64,000 nt of DNA from Sipunculus nudus (Eukaryota > Annelida > Sipuncula > Golfingiida > Sipunculidae): the NCBI GenBank assembly GCA_026874595.1, contig CM049311.1, positions 21,016,176-21,080,175 of the forward strand, written 5' to 3'. Positions 46,375 through 59,605 of the stretch are shown here, one piece after another. The notes below the pieces were generated by a model, which was not told the origin of the DNA, made no database searches, and was given only the letters and a program-made list of their open reading frames with translations. A program made the translations under genes and the position numbers. Each line of letters opens with the position of its first letter. The first letter of the stretch is position 1.

Positions 46375-47652
46375 CCATGCAGTGTGTATATTACTGTATA
46401 TTATGTGTACTCTGAAATGTGTATAAAAATGTTATACTATATATAAATATATTGGATTATAAAAATCATCGAAACTATATTTTCAGGGGAACACAAAGAT
46501 TCACTCGGGAATAAAATATTGCGTATGTGTGTTTATTAAACTGACTTTTCATGTAAATATTATATATTATACTTACATTTGCTTTATTATTATGCAATGT
46601 AATAGCTAATTATGATATCATTATAATTATAATTTATTAGGAATTACAGTTATATATATCTAAAATATATAGTATTTTGAGTTCTTCTGATGAATGTATT
46701 TTGAATATATTAATATAATTTTATTACCTGTGATTTAGCATATGTAAAACTTATCTTTAAAATTATTAATACACACATATGTACGCGTTTAGCAAAAGTC
46801 GTTATTCATATTAATATAGCCGATGTTGAAGCTTGCTTACTTATACAAACACAGGTATAAACGATCTTATATAGTCCTAGCTAAATACGTGATACAGGTA
46901 AGCTTATGCGACGCCCTGAAATCCTCGATCCATTATTTTATTGATTATTTTATTGGTCCGCAAGGAAATGAATATGCTGCATGCGTATCAGAAACTATAT
47001 ACACTTACTAAAAAAATTGCTTCAACTGAGGTACCATCCATGCATGGTCACGGAAATTTGGCACTTTTATAAACTGATAGAGGAAAAAATTAAAACGTAA
47101 GCTGCAATGACAAAGAAATCTACCTTAATTCTTAAGTATAATGGAACCAAAACTAAACCATGCGAACTATTTCGAAAATGTAACAAAATTAATATATGGG
47201 ACTGTTTTTCAAATCTCATTTCATTAAAGCTGGACAAAGTCAATAGACACTTGCACACAAAAATACATATACATTTAAAAGCAGCTGATATTAAGAAGTA
47301 CAATAAAACCAATTGAAACTTGAGTAAGTCTATATATATTTTTCCCCCATGGAATTTATGATAGCCAAGGTCGCTTGCCACGTGCGACTACATGTTTGAT
47401 ACAAATATTTGAAAAAATAAAAAAATGGGGTTTATACAATCCATCACAACTGGACACAAGCTGTAGCCTATATGAGCCAATTTAAAGGTTGTCACATATG
47501 AATGTGGTGTTGTCATTAAATGTTTCATATCCTTATAACATATTTAGCAAAATCCATTATAATGCCAAACTATATATGTGATAAACCTTTTAGTTTTTGT
47601 CCAAGCAGTTCTACAAAATAGCAAAGTGCGTACATGCCCTCCAGTGCAGATG
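46375..47652. other. AT-rich intergenic DNA
   Basis: Short frames only, including overlapping frames on both strands at 47067-47381 without domains. No gene is called. Confidence 0.5.
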
Positions 47653-47930
47653 CCCCCCCCCCCCCCGTACTTTTTTTTGGGCATATTTGCAGTTATGAAA
47701 TTACATTAAAGGTTAGTTTCTTTACGCAGGTGCAAATCATTGGTTAAAATTTGACGTGGTCCATGCACTTGTACGGGCTCATGTACAAGTCACAACATTA
47801 CATAATGACTAGCAAGTACCTGCCTCTTGCAGAAAGATTATTTCTATATGATGTCATGTGTTTTGGCTAAATGATCCATATATAGTGTATATACATAAGA
47901 TAGGAAATATTGTATAGTATAGACAGTATT
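47650..47930 (+). mobile_element. Dispersed repeat D, copy 1
   Basis: From a C14 run (47653-47666) through GCAGTTATGAAAT, AATTTGACGTGGTCCATGCA, CGGGCTCATGTACAAGT, CATTACATAA, CCTCTTGCAGAAAG and ATGTCATGTG to ATGATCCATATATAG. The same blocks in the same order occur in reverse complement at 55432-55690. The family is unidentified. Its right end is TA-rich in both copies. Confidence 0.8.
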
Positions 47931-48142
47931 TCTTCATGTAATTTTTATTATTTTTTTATATATAAATAACAATGACCGGAATTGTCATGATTATAATCAT
48001 GATTATGCTATCTATATTCCGTTGATATGTTTCGCTTATCTCCATAATAAATGTTACTGTTACTGAAGCATGTCGTTGTTGCTGTTACTATAATGATTAT
48101 CATCATCATCATCCCCGTCATTAGTCTTATTAACATGCTCTT

Positions 48143-48145
<3 letters not shown>

Positions 48146-48190
<45 letters not shown>

Positions 48191-48241
48191 TACAGAATAT
48201 AACCTAGTTGCTGCTATGTTTCCTGTCCATACAACAACGTA

Positions 48242-48287
<46 letters not shown>

Positions 48288-48381
48288 GGTGTGTGTGAAT
48301 GTCCAAAACGGTAAAAAATAGCACCCATAACATTATTTTTATTATCATTATAATTATTATTATTATCATTATTATTATTAT
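48146..48381. repeat. (TA)n, (TA)n-(GT)n and (ATT)n repeats
   Basis: TA run at 48146-48186, TA then GT at 48244-48295, and ATT/ATC triplets at about 48334-48382. Confidence 0.95.
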
Positions 48382-48774
48382 TGCTTTAAAATAAAAGTGC
48401 TATAATAAGATTATCCAATTAATACAGTCACTAGAGGAATGTGACGTTCTTGCACATGTTCGTGTTTGAAAAAAAGAACGATTTCCAATAAGTCATCTTA
48501 CCATTTTTGTTGATTACTTGCTTTATATAGAAAAAAACGAGTGTGTCTATATGTTTCTAAGGGTAAGTTCCAATAAGCCATCATTTATTTGTGTATATTA
48601 TGATTATGCTTTCATGATTTTTTTTTATTATAGAGAATTCACCATGTTAGACACACTTATGACATATATATAATTAAATGCGTACTTTTGAATGAAATAT
48701 ACCATATATACACTCCACACACCGGTATCATTAACAATTAACATCTTGGTTCACTATGATTCATGTTTTCGTCA

Positions 48775-48778
<4 letters not shown>

Positions 48779-48820
<42 letters not shown>
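48779..48820. repeat. (TA)n microsatellite
   Basis: Uninterrupted TA run. The sequence from 48382 to 49108 is otherwise AT-rich without a gene. Confidence 0.97.
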
Positions 48821-48822
<2 letters not shown>

Positions 48823-49103
48823 CAGAGATTCTATGGCTCACACATTATAGTTCTCGTTTCTGGTATACTATAAAACACCAATTAACAATATTGGCAAGCT
48901 TATTTATAACCCGTACAGGACTTTCCCGACATATAGATACCAAGGAAATAAAATGAAAAGGACTTTTTTCATACTCTGCCTTTTTTTTTTCCATTTCATA
49001 TATACAGATATATGTTACATGGAATCAACTATATACTTTTTAAGTATACGAGTATATGTTATACAAGTATAACAGAAGTATAAAAATTTATACATTCTGC
49101 TGA

Positions 49104-49108
<5 letters not shown>

Positions 49109-49138
<30 letters not shown>

Positions 49139-49162
49139 TTCTCCTCTTTCTCTCTCTTTCTC
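49109..49162. repeat. (CT)n-rich tract
   Basis: CT repeats with CCC and TTT interruptions. Confidence 0.9.
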
Positions 49163-49189
49163 ATATAATGGTATAATGAACTTTATTCA

Positions 49190-49700
49190 GATTTCAGATT
49201 GCTATATGGATACATAAACTTAGATCAATATTTATTGTATATGTGGCGTGATGGACATCATTTCGTCAAGAAGTCTGAATGTCTGAGATTTGGGGACGTG
49301 GCGCTTGTCACCTTTGTGTCCATTAAACCAATGGACGGTGACAACCATGAGGGTGTCCGCATCAAGTCGACGGACACGGAAAGCTGTCTGATGTCACAGC
49401 ACACTGTCTGATAGACCCGCTCAATGAAAATCCAGCGACTCTCTAGACAAAAGTCTGACAAGTTTCCGTCCCAGCCCTGTGCTCCTTGCCTCCGGCAGTT
49501 GACAAGCTGCGAATAAATGGAACATAGGCACGCTTGTAGCCATGTCTACTGGCAGCTCTGCGTCCAGCTGACGCGATTTGCTGTGATTTCAGCTTGTCAG
49601 TCATGTAAGTAGTTCCTGGGGGTTGTCAATGTCTGTTTAATATGTCAGCCATCATCAAGTTGTAGACCACTAATGCGCTAACCTGATCTGAACGCCTCCA
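49190..49700. promoter_or_regulatory. Candidate conserved non-coding block
   Basis: GC-richer and non-repetitive apart from several GTCTGA/TGTCTG words (49275, 49383, 49405, 49450 regions), which contain the SMAD-type GTCTG core. 70-codon frames on both strands lack domains. Confidence 0.35.
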
Positions 49701-49805
49701 TATACTGTATATACGGGGTGTCCATCAACCGTCAGCTCTACATGCGGGTATACAAGTTGACCGGAGTCTCCGGTCTGGTGGATGTTTTAACAATTTTTGT
49801 ACTGC

Positions 49806-49807
<2 letters not shown>

Positions 49808-49879
<72 letters not shown>

Positions 49880-50110
49880 GTGTGTGTGGCATCAGTAACT
49901 ATACATATAATGTTAAACATCGTCTTAATAATTTTTACGATGACATGTATGCATGCACGTTCGGTCCCCCTCTGCTCTCTCTCTCTCTCTCTCTCTCTCA
50001 CTCTGTTCGTTTGCCTACCTACAAATATACACAGGTATCTGTCACTATTCAACGTTAAAAGTTTGTTTGTAATTAAATGACTTATGGTTCTTTCGGTTTC
50101 CGCATGCATG

Positions 50111-50147
<37 letters not shown>

Positions 50148-50341
50148 CTCATTATCGCTTGTACGTGTGTTTACCTATATATCGGACCATGTAGTGTTCA
50201 CTATATAATGTTTAATATTGTCTTTCCATTAATATATCTATCATTCTCTCTCCCTCTCTCTCTCTCTCTCTTTCACACACACACACACAAATTTAATCAA
50301 ATGTCAGTTATTAACAGGCCTATGACACGAGGTTCAGCGGG

Positions 50342-50380
<39 letters not shown>

Positions 50381-50395
50381 CTCTCTCTCTCTCTC
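49808..50395. repeat. Series of (CT)n microsatellites
   Basis: CT runs at 49810-49875, 49974-49999, 50114-50145, 50236-50271 (then CA to 50289) and 50344-50395, separated by short unique DNA. Long Ser-Leu or Arg-Glu frames across them are artefacts. Confidence 0.96.
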
Positions 50396-51369
50396 CATAA
50401 ATGAATGTATCTCTCACAGTAAAATTTTAATCAAATATCTGTTTTAACAGGTTAATGACACTTGACTCTCTTTCTAAGTGCCCCTATCTGTTTGCATGTA
50501 TGCATGTTACAAAAGGTCTCACAACACATAAATAGACACCTTGTATCTTTTAAATAGTAAATTTATGCGCGTCATAATAATAAACCGTATAAAATTTACG
50601 AGTTAATCTAATGAATCGTTAATTTGAAGACTCACTATGTCATTTACTGTTTAATTTACATCGTAAATACATTGATTGTCATTTTTTTTTCAACAATTTT
50701 AGAAAGTGATAGTACATTTCTGTACTAATACATATATTTGGTGGTGTCAAAATTGAACCATTTGATTATTGATCATGGTAGTGAGTCACGCGATATTGAT
50801 GCCTTATTTCAAAGCATATATAACTCCATGCATGGTAGATTAGTGACTATATAGAACATAGGCTATTTAGATGATTATATATAACATTTGATACAAATGA
50901 ACCACGTTCAGACGAGAAAAAACAACAGTAACAAGAGAAAACAGTATATGACATGCAGTATATACATTATCTTATATATATATAATATGTACACCTCTGA
51001 CCCTTTACGGAGGAAAAGGTCCTGCTTTAATAAACAATGCAATGTTAATAATGGATGATGGAGGAAAATGTCAATAGCTGCTAAGTACCAGCATCCAGAA
51101 AGGATGATTCAGTTAGATATATATTGAATATTTGCATTTTCGATATGACGTGAACTCAATACATCCTGTATGGTGAAAGTTTACTACTAAATATATAGGG
51201 AGCGTTTATAATTTATTATCATTTTCAGTAACTTTGAGTTAACATGTTTTGGACGACAGTACTTTTTCGTCAAAGCATATAGTGTTAAATTACTCTCACT
51301 CTTTAGTCACAAATGAGATCACTTTAAGTAACATTATTAAATATACCGATATTATTTGTATTTATGCTG

Positions 51370-51373
<4 letters not shown>
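50396..51373. other. AT-rich intergenic DNA
   Basis: No gene or recognised repeat. Confidence 0.5.

Positions 51374-51433
<60 letters not shown>
51374..51433. repeat. (TA)n microsatellite
   Basis: Uninterrupted TA run of about 30 units. Confidence 0.98.
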
Positions 51434-51437
<4 letters not shown>

Positions 51438-51593
51438 TATATTTCAAAATGGTTTACCGTATATGTTTATTTTCATTATATTCTATATTTAGTTATCAAG
51501 CCATTCTGGTACAGAAAAGAGGCGACGACTTTATTTTAATAATAACGAAATTTAGGGGGGGAAATCTTCGGAAGGGAGAGGGGTTAATTGATG

Positions 51594-51596
<3 letters not shown>

Positions 51597-51661
<65 letters not shown>
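51597..51661. repeat. (TA)n microsatellite
   Basis: Uninterrupted TA run of about 32 units. Confidence 0.98.
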
Positions 51662-51664
<3 letters not shown>

Positions 51665-51907
51665 AGCTAGAAAGCAAACCCTTCGACGAGAATTACTTTT
51701 TATCTGTCCGTGTTTACTCGCTCTATATGTATATATTTCTAATACAACTGATTAAAAAAAATTGAAGTCATAGTAATAAATAGTCACGCGGGACAGATTT
51801 GCATATATATAGTGAAAGTTCCTGAACGTGTCTCAAGTTTCAATTCGTGATCGGGGTCGTGGGATCCTCTTGCGATCGCTCATTGATTGCAGAACTTTTG
51901 AACACTG

Positions 51908-51969
51908 CAGTATGTACCATGTTTTATGCAGTATGTACCATGTTTTATGCAGTATGTATCATGTTTTAA
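51908..51969. repeat. 21-bp minisatellite, three units
   Basis: GCAGTATGTACCATGTTTTA repeats three times with a 21-bp period and one C-to-T change in the last copy. In one frame it reads as a heptapeptide repeat, but the surrounding frame is short and not gene-like. Confidence 0.92.
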
Positions 51970-52744
51970 GAACAAGAGAAACTGATGTATACAGAATAAC
52001 CTCGAAAAATCCCAATAAATATTAAAAAAAGAAGGAAAGAGGAAATAAATAATCGTTTAGGATCAGAAGCATAAGTTCAATAAAGATACAAATCAATTCA
52101 TGTTCTAATAACTATGATTAACTAACGAATTTATGTATGTTTAAATATTCTTTATGAATAGATGAGAACATGTACTGATAAAATGTTATATACTTGCAAA
52201 AAATAAAGATACGATGCATTTATATATATAAAAGTAAGAATAAAAATGTTTTGCTGATTGACATAAAGAACAAAAGAATTAATGTATATCTACTGCAAAA
52301 ACAACGACAAAAGAACATAATCAGCTGTAAAGTGAAAGAACCAATTATTACATTTTGGGGTTTTTGTTTTTCTGTCTATATATAATATAACCTTAACCAT
52401 TATTTACTAAACATATTTCACTTAAAAGCCGTTATTATGCGGAAATGAGTATTATGTCACGCGGCCTGCAACCGTAAGATGAAGTATTAATTATATAATA
52501 CGGGAAATTTTATACATAATCTATACAACTATACTAGCTGATCACATAATTAATCATCCGTCTCGTGACCAGTCTTAATGAAAGCTCATTGACTGACGCT
52601 AAACCTACAAAATGATATATTAACTGTAGATAAACATGTCAACGTTGAATTTTGAAACTGTCCCGTACTCATCATGCAGCCTTTGTGTCACTATATGTGT
52701 GTATGTGTTTTAGATTGTGCGTTTTTAATATCATATATGTTCAT
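51970..52744. other. AT-rich intergenic DNA
   Basis: No gene or recognised repeat. Confidence 0.5.
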
Positions 52745-52750
52745 TTATAT

Positions 52751-52786
<36 letters not shown>

Positions 52787-52856
52787 CATGCATCTTTAGA
52801 AGGATATATATATAAGGGGCGGGGCCGTCTCTCACTCTCTCTCTCTCTAAATATAT

Positions 52857-52908
<52 letters not shown>
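52745..52908. repeat. (TA)n-(CT)n-(TA)n cluster
   Basis: TA at 52745-52785, CT at 52829-52848 and TA at 52850-52907, around a short GGGGCGGGGCC patch. Confidence 0.95.
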
Positions 52909-52911
<3 letters not shown>

Positions 52912-53555
52912 AGGTTGACGGAGCAGTTCATATAATGAAATATGTATATACATACATACAAACATAATATACATAACGATTTAGCACACATGAAAACACA
53001 AATATATAATATATATGTAATATATGTGTGTGCTCTATAATTTCACGTTGAATTAACATTAAAAAAGTAATACATATATACACATATATAAATAAATTAT
53101 ATATTATATAAATTATATTAATTAAAAGCAAGAAAGTCTATAGTTCAGACCAGGTTGTAGGAGTTATAACAGGATTTCATTGACTTTGTTTTTTCACTCT
53201 ATAAAGGAATATCTTTTAGCATTCTATTTTTGACCTATACGGCCTTTATAATATCAGCTATAATAGTGTCTTTTTCCTGTATCTAATTGATTACTTTTTA
53301 TAGATTAAATAATATAAAAAAGGGGAATTATTCATTTCAAATTTGAATTCCATATTTAGATTTTGAAAGTTAACATCCCGTGCAATATACAAAATCATGT
53401 ACTGTTTTGCCTACTTATATATTAAGCATGCCTAAAGGTATCCTGGTTTTAGACATTTTTAAAGAGAAATACATGCAGTGCCTAAAAATATTTTTAAATC
53501 TAAATAATATTAATCAGTTTTGGAAAATTTAGATGGTTTTTACTCTTACTAGTTT
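52909..53555. other. AT-rich intergenic DNA
   Basis: No gene is seen. Confidence 0.5.
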
Positions 53556-53573
53556 TATTATTATTATTATTAT

Positions 53574-53605
<32 letters not shown>

Positions 53606-53609
53606 ATTA
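53556..53609. repeat. (TTA)n-(GTA)n trinucleotide repeats
   Basis: About six TTA units followed by nine GTA units. Confidence 0.95.
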
Positions 53610-54349
53610 GTATCATCGTCGTCATTATCATCATAAATGTGCACACTTCATTTGATAGAGTTTGTATCTATCTCTGTTCGTTATTTACTGCGTTTATACT
53701 GTTTATCTTGACACCTTATCTTTTACCGAAGGGAACCATATAAGGTATATTTTGTAATCAAAATAAGTATAAATAAGACATACGCGTTTCAGTGAGAGCA
53801 CGGCTATTATATACAAGCAAAGCAAGATAAATCTGCAACCCTTTTTAAATTATGGGCCTTTTCCATTGGTATAGATACATTTCATAATGTACACGTGCAA
53901 AACGTAATCAGATCAGGGTAATTAGAGATATACGTGTGTGATATTAACAAATATGCACCATAGCATGGTTTTATGTATGTGTGGACACCATATTTTATAG
54001 ATATTCATCAGTAGTGCTTTGCTCTATTGTCTGCGTCCACTACATTTTCAGGACCTGCAATATATACCTGTGTGAGGATTGCCCAATTTTGACGACAGGG
54101 TGCGCTGTAGTACGGCGTAGACGTTGGTTTCAATCAATGAGAATTGTCAGTTGCTGCTTGGAAATTTCCCAGAAAATATAAATAGGGCACTTTAGCCTAG
54201 TTTGTCAAGTGTATGACCTGAAAAGCAGACTTTTATGCTTTACACAAACCTCGGCTATCTTTTATATGGCCTATATAAATGAAATTAAAGATAGATACAT
54301 GGTTTATGTTTAGTGAACACAGCTCGTGTGTTCTGGGTAGTTTAACATC
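53610..54349. other. AT-rich intergenic DNA
   Basis: A 66-codon frame (53981-54181) has no domain. Nothing else is seen. Confidence 0.5.
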
Positions 54350-55340
54350 GGTGTTTTGAACGAACTAAAAAGTAACAAAAACACAGTGGTCTGTCACACC
54401 ACGGTTCAAACAGTAATCGTGTTGGCCAAAAATGACACTGCTGATCCTGTGGAAAAAAAGAAGCCATCATCCAGAAGCAGACGATCACAAAAGGCTAAGC
54501 AGACGACAATTATCTTTGGCGGGCTCGCCTTGAAAAGGTGGCGGTTAACACATTAAAGATCAGGTCCCACGGGAAGACAGAGTGCCGAAAACTTCCATTG
54601 GAAGCTTTGGTTGGGGAAAATTGGTCGAAATCGCGACGATCAGCGTCGGGCACGTTTTTCGTGATTCAATAGGAAATCTTGCAGGCATGCCTGAGTTAGC
54701 CAGGACATGGCCGCTCGTGATCTAATTAAGTCCCCTCCCTCCTCTGTGGGGAGTTCCCTCAACTTATCTGGACGGCCGAGCGCCGCGTCGCCGCACGCGT
54801 GTCCTTTGATGTAATTCAATAACTATGGGCATCCCAAGTCACAGCTCTGTGTTCCAGCCGTGGTGCTTTTGGCCTATCTGATTTAGTTTCACAATACCGC
54901 TATAGAAACATCTTGAACTTGTTCTGGCCGCGCCAATATATGAATTTAGGCCTCCGATGAAACCATGCCCCGATCTATCTAATGCAGCCGGGAAATCGTA
55001 TGTGGTTATAACCGAACGGTCATTTATGTATTGTGCTTGAACGGTCTTTTACCCTTTATAATATGCATGGGCCGCTTACATCAACTTGAAAAATTGATCT
55101 TAAGGCTGGCGTTGGTATAACCGAAAGGTAATCCCTGTCCCCCATGGGAAAGGTAAATACTGAAAGAATGTTACTATAACGCTTTAAACGTGGTGACTAT
55201 GGTTATTTGAGGGTTTTGACGGCATTGGCTATAATTCTATTGCTATTTGGCCTGACGTCTGATCCCTTTGGTAAACCGTTTCTTTTGAATGCCGGCAGGA
55301 CTTATAGCATTAGTTCGCCCGTAAACCACCAGTAAGACTC
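54350..55340. promoter_or_regulatory. Candidate conserved regulatory block, about 11 kb upstream of the POU gene
   Basis: About 1 kb of non-repetitive, GC-richer and CpG-containing DNA, with TCTAATTAAG at about 54719-54728 (homeodomain core TAATTA) and several ATTCAATA words. No coding frame is convincing. The complexity contrast with the flanks is among the sharpest in the window. Confidence 0.4.
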
Positions 55341-55365
55341 CGGGTATTTCAAAATTGTATCTTGT

Positions 55366-55382
55366 ATATATATATATATATT

Positions 55383-55431
<49 letters not shown>
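55366..55431. repeat. (TA)n microsatellite
   Basis: TA run with one TTTG break. It abuts the end of dispersed repeat D copy 2. Confidence 0.97.
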
Positions 55432-55433
<2 letters not shown>

Positions 55434-55690
55434 CCCTATATATGTCTTATACACTATGCATGGATCATTACCGCAAGACACATGACATTATAAAGAAACT
55501 TTCTGCAAGAGGCGCGTATATACCTTTCGGTCGTTATGTAATACTGTAACTTGTACATGAGCCCGTATAAACATGCATGGACCACGTCAAATTATAATGC
55601 CGATGAGTGACACCTCCGTGAAGATATTAACCATTAATGCTATTTCATAACTGTAAATATGAGAAGAGTTCACCATCGCCATGCATGCCT
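55432..55690 (-). mobile_element. Dispersed repeat D, copy 2
   Basis: In reverse complement this carries the same ordered blocks as copy 1 (CAGTTATGAAAT, AATTTGACGTGGTCCATGCA, ACGGGCTCATGTACAAGT, ATTACATAACGA, GCCTCTTGCAGAAAG, AATGTCATGTG, AATGATCCATGCATAG). Differences are scattered substitutions and small indels. No open frame of note. Confidence 0.8.
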
Positions 55691-55739
55691 CTCTCCCTAT
55701 ATACATACATGTATAAACATATACATAATTTACACTTTA

Positions 55740-56180
55740 TTCCTCAAAATGAACCATCTTCACATGCATGGGTCAGAACCAATAACTCACATCCGATATT
55801 GGGTCGACCATCTTGGGATGTGAAAGGTATAAACCATTAACAGCTTAAAGCATTTCATCAATAAAAGATATACTCTTCGTATAAAACAATGTCTAACAAT
55901 AACAATATCCACACAGAATATAATGTATAATAAATTTTTATGTCAAAACGGGACATTTTGAAATCGAGTATATATACTCGAAAATCACTATACCGAATTT
56001 GGACTTCTTTTAATTTTTTTTTCTTATTCGAGGTCTTTTTCGGGAGGGTTACATCATAAATACCCTACAATAGTCAGTCACAAAGCAGCATATGAGCTTT
56101 TTTTCTCAAAGAGAAACCCATGCAAATCCGATCGGTTATTGGTTCCAATCCACCTCGAGATGTGACAAATCGGGAGATGG
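55740..56180. repeat. Fragments of the GGTTATTGG/GACCCATC palindromic family
   Basis: GGGTCAGAACCAATAACTCA and ATTGGGTCGACCATCTTGGG at 55770-55820, and GATCGGTTATTGGTTCCAAT with CACCTCGAGATG at 56128-56165. Both match the units clustered at 17205-17930. The stretch between is AT-rich. Confidence 0.6.
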
Positions 56181-56985
56181 TGCGCTAATCTATATACATA
56201 TATATTTGATAAAAAATCAATATAATTATGACAACGATCATCGATAAAAGTATTTATAGTTATCATATAGATAATGCTTGCGCGTTTTGCATGTATAATA
56301 ATATATAATAATATTATATGCATATAAAATGCACATAAATTACTCTTACGCACAAAATGTTATATATATACATATATATATATTGACGCACTTTTCTTAT
56401 ATATACATCATCCATTATATTCATCCTCTATATTCAATCTCTGATTTAAGGATATAAAAACAAAGACGGTATATATATATACATGCATGGTGTTTTAGTG
56501 CTATGCGATATTTCGAGACCGTTTTCATGCATGGGGCTTTGAACTGCATATATAACTTAAAAGCTGCATGCATATATAGGTATATATGAGCGTATCCACA
56601 TTTAGATTTCAAGTGTGCATTTTTATTTGCATATCTATATATATATATATTGAGTTATATAGAAAATACTAATTTTTCTTAAAAAAGAGCAACTTCTTTG
56701 TCTTTTATTGATTTGTGTACTGAATATAAACCATGCAGTTGATAAAAACTGAAATACAGAATACTGTATGTTTTAATGAAAAGATTATACTGTGAGCTAT
56801 GCCTGTGCATTCACCAGTTTAAATCGACGTATACCTAACAGTAGGGATCATGCATGGATATTTATAATGAACTTGAGAAAAGTACTTTTCATGTTCTTGC
56901 AAACGAAATAGAGGTACGGACTTTGCACACGAACAAACTAACAGCAAAACGCACAAAGTTAAGTTTAACTTAATATCGCACGAAT
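56181..56985. other. AT-rich intergenic DNA
   Basis: Short TA runs and CATGCATG words; no gene. Confidence 0.5.
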
Positions 56986-57490
56986 GGTCAAACGAAATCC
57001 AGGCTCTGGCTTCATAGGGCTTACGAAGCGGTCGCCAATATTACAACGGCGTGAGGCGACCAGTGCATGCCCAGCCCTTAATGTCAACCCGACAATATTG
57101 AACTAGAATGTTGCCCCATGAAGTTAGCGGCTTCTGACTTTCCCGGTTAATGACGTGAGGCTGGCGTCAGAGTGAAACAGCCCCGTTTGTTCTGGAGGGA
57201 CAGCGCTTGGACCCAGACTTCAAGACGTCAGAGAACGTGTTCACTTGCGAATCATATGGGGCCGTCGTTGTCAGAGCGCCTAAGGGACAAATAAACGCAG
57301 CAACCAACCTGTTTGGTTTGTCACATGCATCAAGTCATCGCGCTGCGCGTGCGCGCACCATAACCGAGAGTGCAACCTCACCCCCTGGCGTCTGCCCTCT
57401 GACCTCTCGCAGCTGGTCACCCCTAACCTTTACTGTCCTCATCACAAAGGCAACCAAAACTAAAGTCAATCTTAAGTTACATACTTAAAG
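56986..57490. promoter_or_regulatory. Candidate conserved non-coding block
   Basis: GC-richer, CpG-containing and non-repetitive. A 93-codon plus-strand frame (57207-57488) shows no domain and I do not call it a gene. Includes TTAATGACGTGAGG near 57148. Confidence 0.35.
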
Positions 57491-58292
57491 TGTAATCTAT
57501 TCAACGCTTCACTGGGGGTTTTTGATCGGCCTGTATTCTTGAATAATAATAGATGCTCCAAATTACGAACAGTTGCACCTGTACTGGTTTTAAAGCATTA
57601 ATATAATTTTACATTACTTATCTGCACTCTGTATCTATGTCTCATTCAAAATAACAGCCAGTGTTTCTTTATACTTGATACATTTTTAAGCAAGATGGCG
57701 CTTTGTTTTTGCATATGATTTATCATGCATTGAATTTCCGTTTTATGATTACTACCCATGATTCATCACAAATCAAATGTCTCGATATAGAAATGTCCCC
57801 TATTCAGCACGCCATGTTTTACCAATTTCCTGTTTAAGTTTCATAATACCATACCTTCAAATGCTATTGGAATTACTCTACAAACTTTTATATTTAATAA
57901 AAAAGTAACATTTCTTCGAAGGAACTGTTGAAATGGATAAAATTATGTTGTATGTTGCTTTAAAGACAAGTGTACCCTCTAATAAAATAATGAAACATTT
58001 CCATATCCTCTCAGCCAGTGATACATGGTAAATCAAAGTCCATATCATTCTGAACAATTAACATACCTGCGTCAGCAGCTAATTAAACTTTCTTGTAATC
58101 TTGTACTTGTACTTGATTTTCTATCACTAAAACACTGAAATTGTTTTTTTTTTTACCTTGCTTATCTTAATCTATACCACACCAAATATGATTATCCATA
58201 CCTTTCTTGTTTCTGCCTATAAATCTCACCCGGATATTGATATTCATTTAAATAAATTGCAACGCAGCTTCCCTTAAATCCAGTAAAATTCA

Positions 58293-58297
<5 letters not shown>
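57491..58297. other. AT-rich intergenic DNA
   Basis: No gene or recognised repeat. Confidence 0.5.

Positions 58298-58357
<60 letters not shown>
58298..58357. repeat. (TA)n microsatellite
   Basis: Uninterrupted TA run of about 29 units. Confidence 0.98.
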
Positions 58358-58364
<7 letters not shown>

Positions 58365-58839
58365 GAAACTTATCGACATTTTTCAGAAATTCAATTTTCT
58401 AGTATTGCTAAGAAGAATAAACAATATAAAGACCCCTCAAATGCTAAAAGTGGTTTAATTTTATTCTCTTTTCTGACTGCACGCATCACCAGAACACAAG
58501 AAACATAATCAATTAAATGGAACTGGAGGACAAAGTTGATTAGGTTTGATTTGTCCTCCTGGCTTCAAGGTCTGTCGTAAATACACACGTGTGCGTTTTC
58601 TTCTCCCGAGAACAATCAAGAATCACTGAATTAAGTGGTGTTTCCGATTTTCCTGTCATATAAATAAGAAAAAACTGTGAATATTTGTTTTTGTTTGAAT
58701 GGTCGGGGGACTGCAGTTTTTTATCTGTTTTACCACAACCGTCAACGGTTCTAAAGTATAAGAGCCCATTGCGTACAGGGCCACACCGACCAACACAGTA
58801 ATTCAATTAAAGTCACCAGAAAAAAAAATCATCCTAATT

Positions 58840-59215
58840 TTCCTTCGAAGCGACAAGGTGTGTTGCGCTTGGCAGACGACACATTGTCAACCAATGATTT
58901 AGCGCCTTTCTGGCGGCCAAAGCGGCGCACGCGCAGTTCACGTGCAAGAAGCAGGTGGCATGCACGCTTGAGGAAATTCAATTCACACTGAAAATGAGAA
59001 GGCATGAAACTTTACGATATGCTGGGATCAAATGAAACGGCGACACGAGTGCGGACCGCGCCCCTGAGAGCCAGTTAAACACCTACAGACAAAAATGAGT
59101 GGCCATTCTGTCATCTGCTCAAAGCGGGACCCCAAAAGGCTAACTGTATTCTTGCGCGTGGCCTATAAATCTGAGTGATCCTCGTCACACATGGCCTGTC
59201 AACCTAAGAAAGATT
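58840..59215. promoter_or_regulatory. Candidate conserved non-coding block
   Basis: Non-repetitive GC-richer sequence. GACACATTGTCAACCAATGA near 58877 combines a SOX-like ATTGT with a CCAAT word. No coding frame is convincing. The flank at 58358-58840 is ordinary AT-rich DNA. Confidence 0.35.
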
Positions 59216-59539
59216 TAAAACATAGCACAAAAAATATGTCCTAATGTACAGAACAAGGGAATTACATGCACCATATACAAAACACATCTTTATGATACAA
59301 TTGGTCATAAACATATATAATACACATATATTGCATACATGTACGTACTTCCCCCTTGGCATATATGATGGGGAAAATCTATATTATTTTGCCATTGGTG
59401 TATTCTGAAATTAAACCATCCTATAATATAAATTCAAATGTATATGGTCTCACCCATGTGCACAGTAAAGTATCAAAATGTTAAGGTTCCATTATATTTC
59501 TACTTACTTCCAATGAATTTCGCATTTATAAAAATTGAT

Positions 59540-59542
59540 TTC

Positions 59543-59602
<60 letters not shown>
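59540..59602. repeat. (TA)n microsatellite
   Basis: Long TA run with one AAA break at its left. The sequence at 59216-59540 is AT-rich with no gene. Confidence 0.97.

Positions 59603-59605
<3 letters not shown>

Noticed and set aside
57207-57488. 93-codon plus-strand open frame
   Set aside because: No domain; lies in a block better explained as non-coding.
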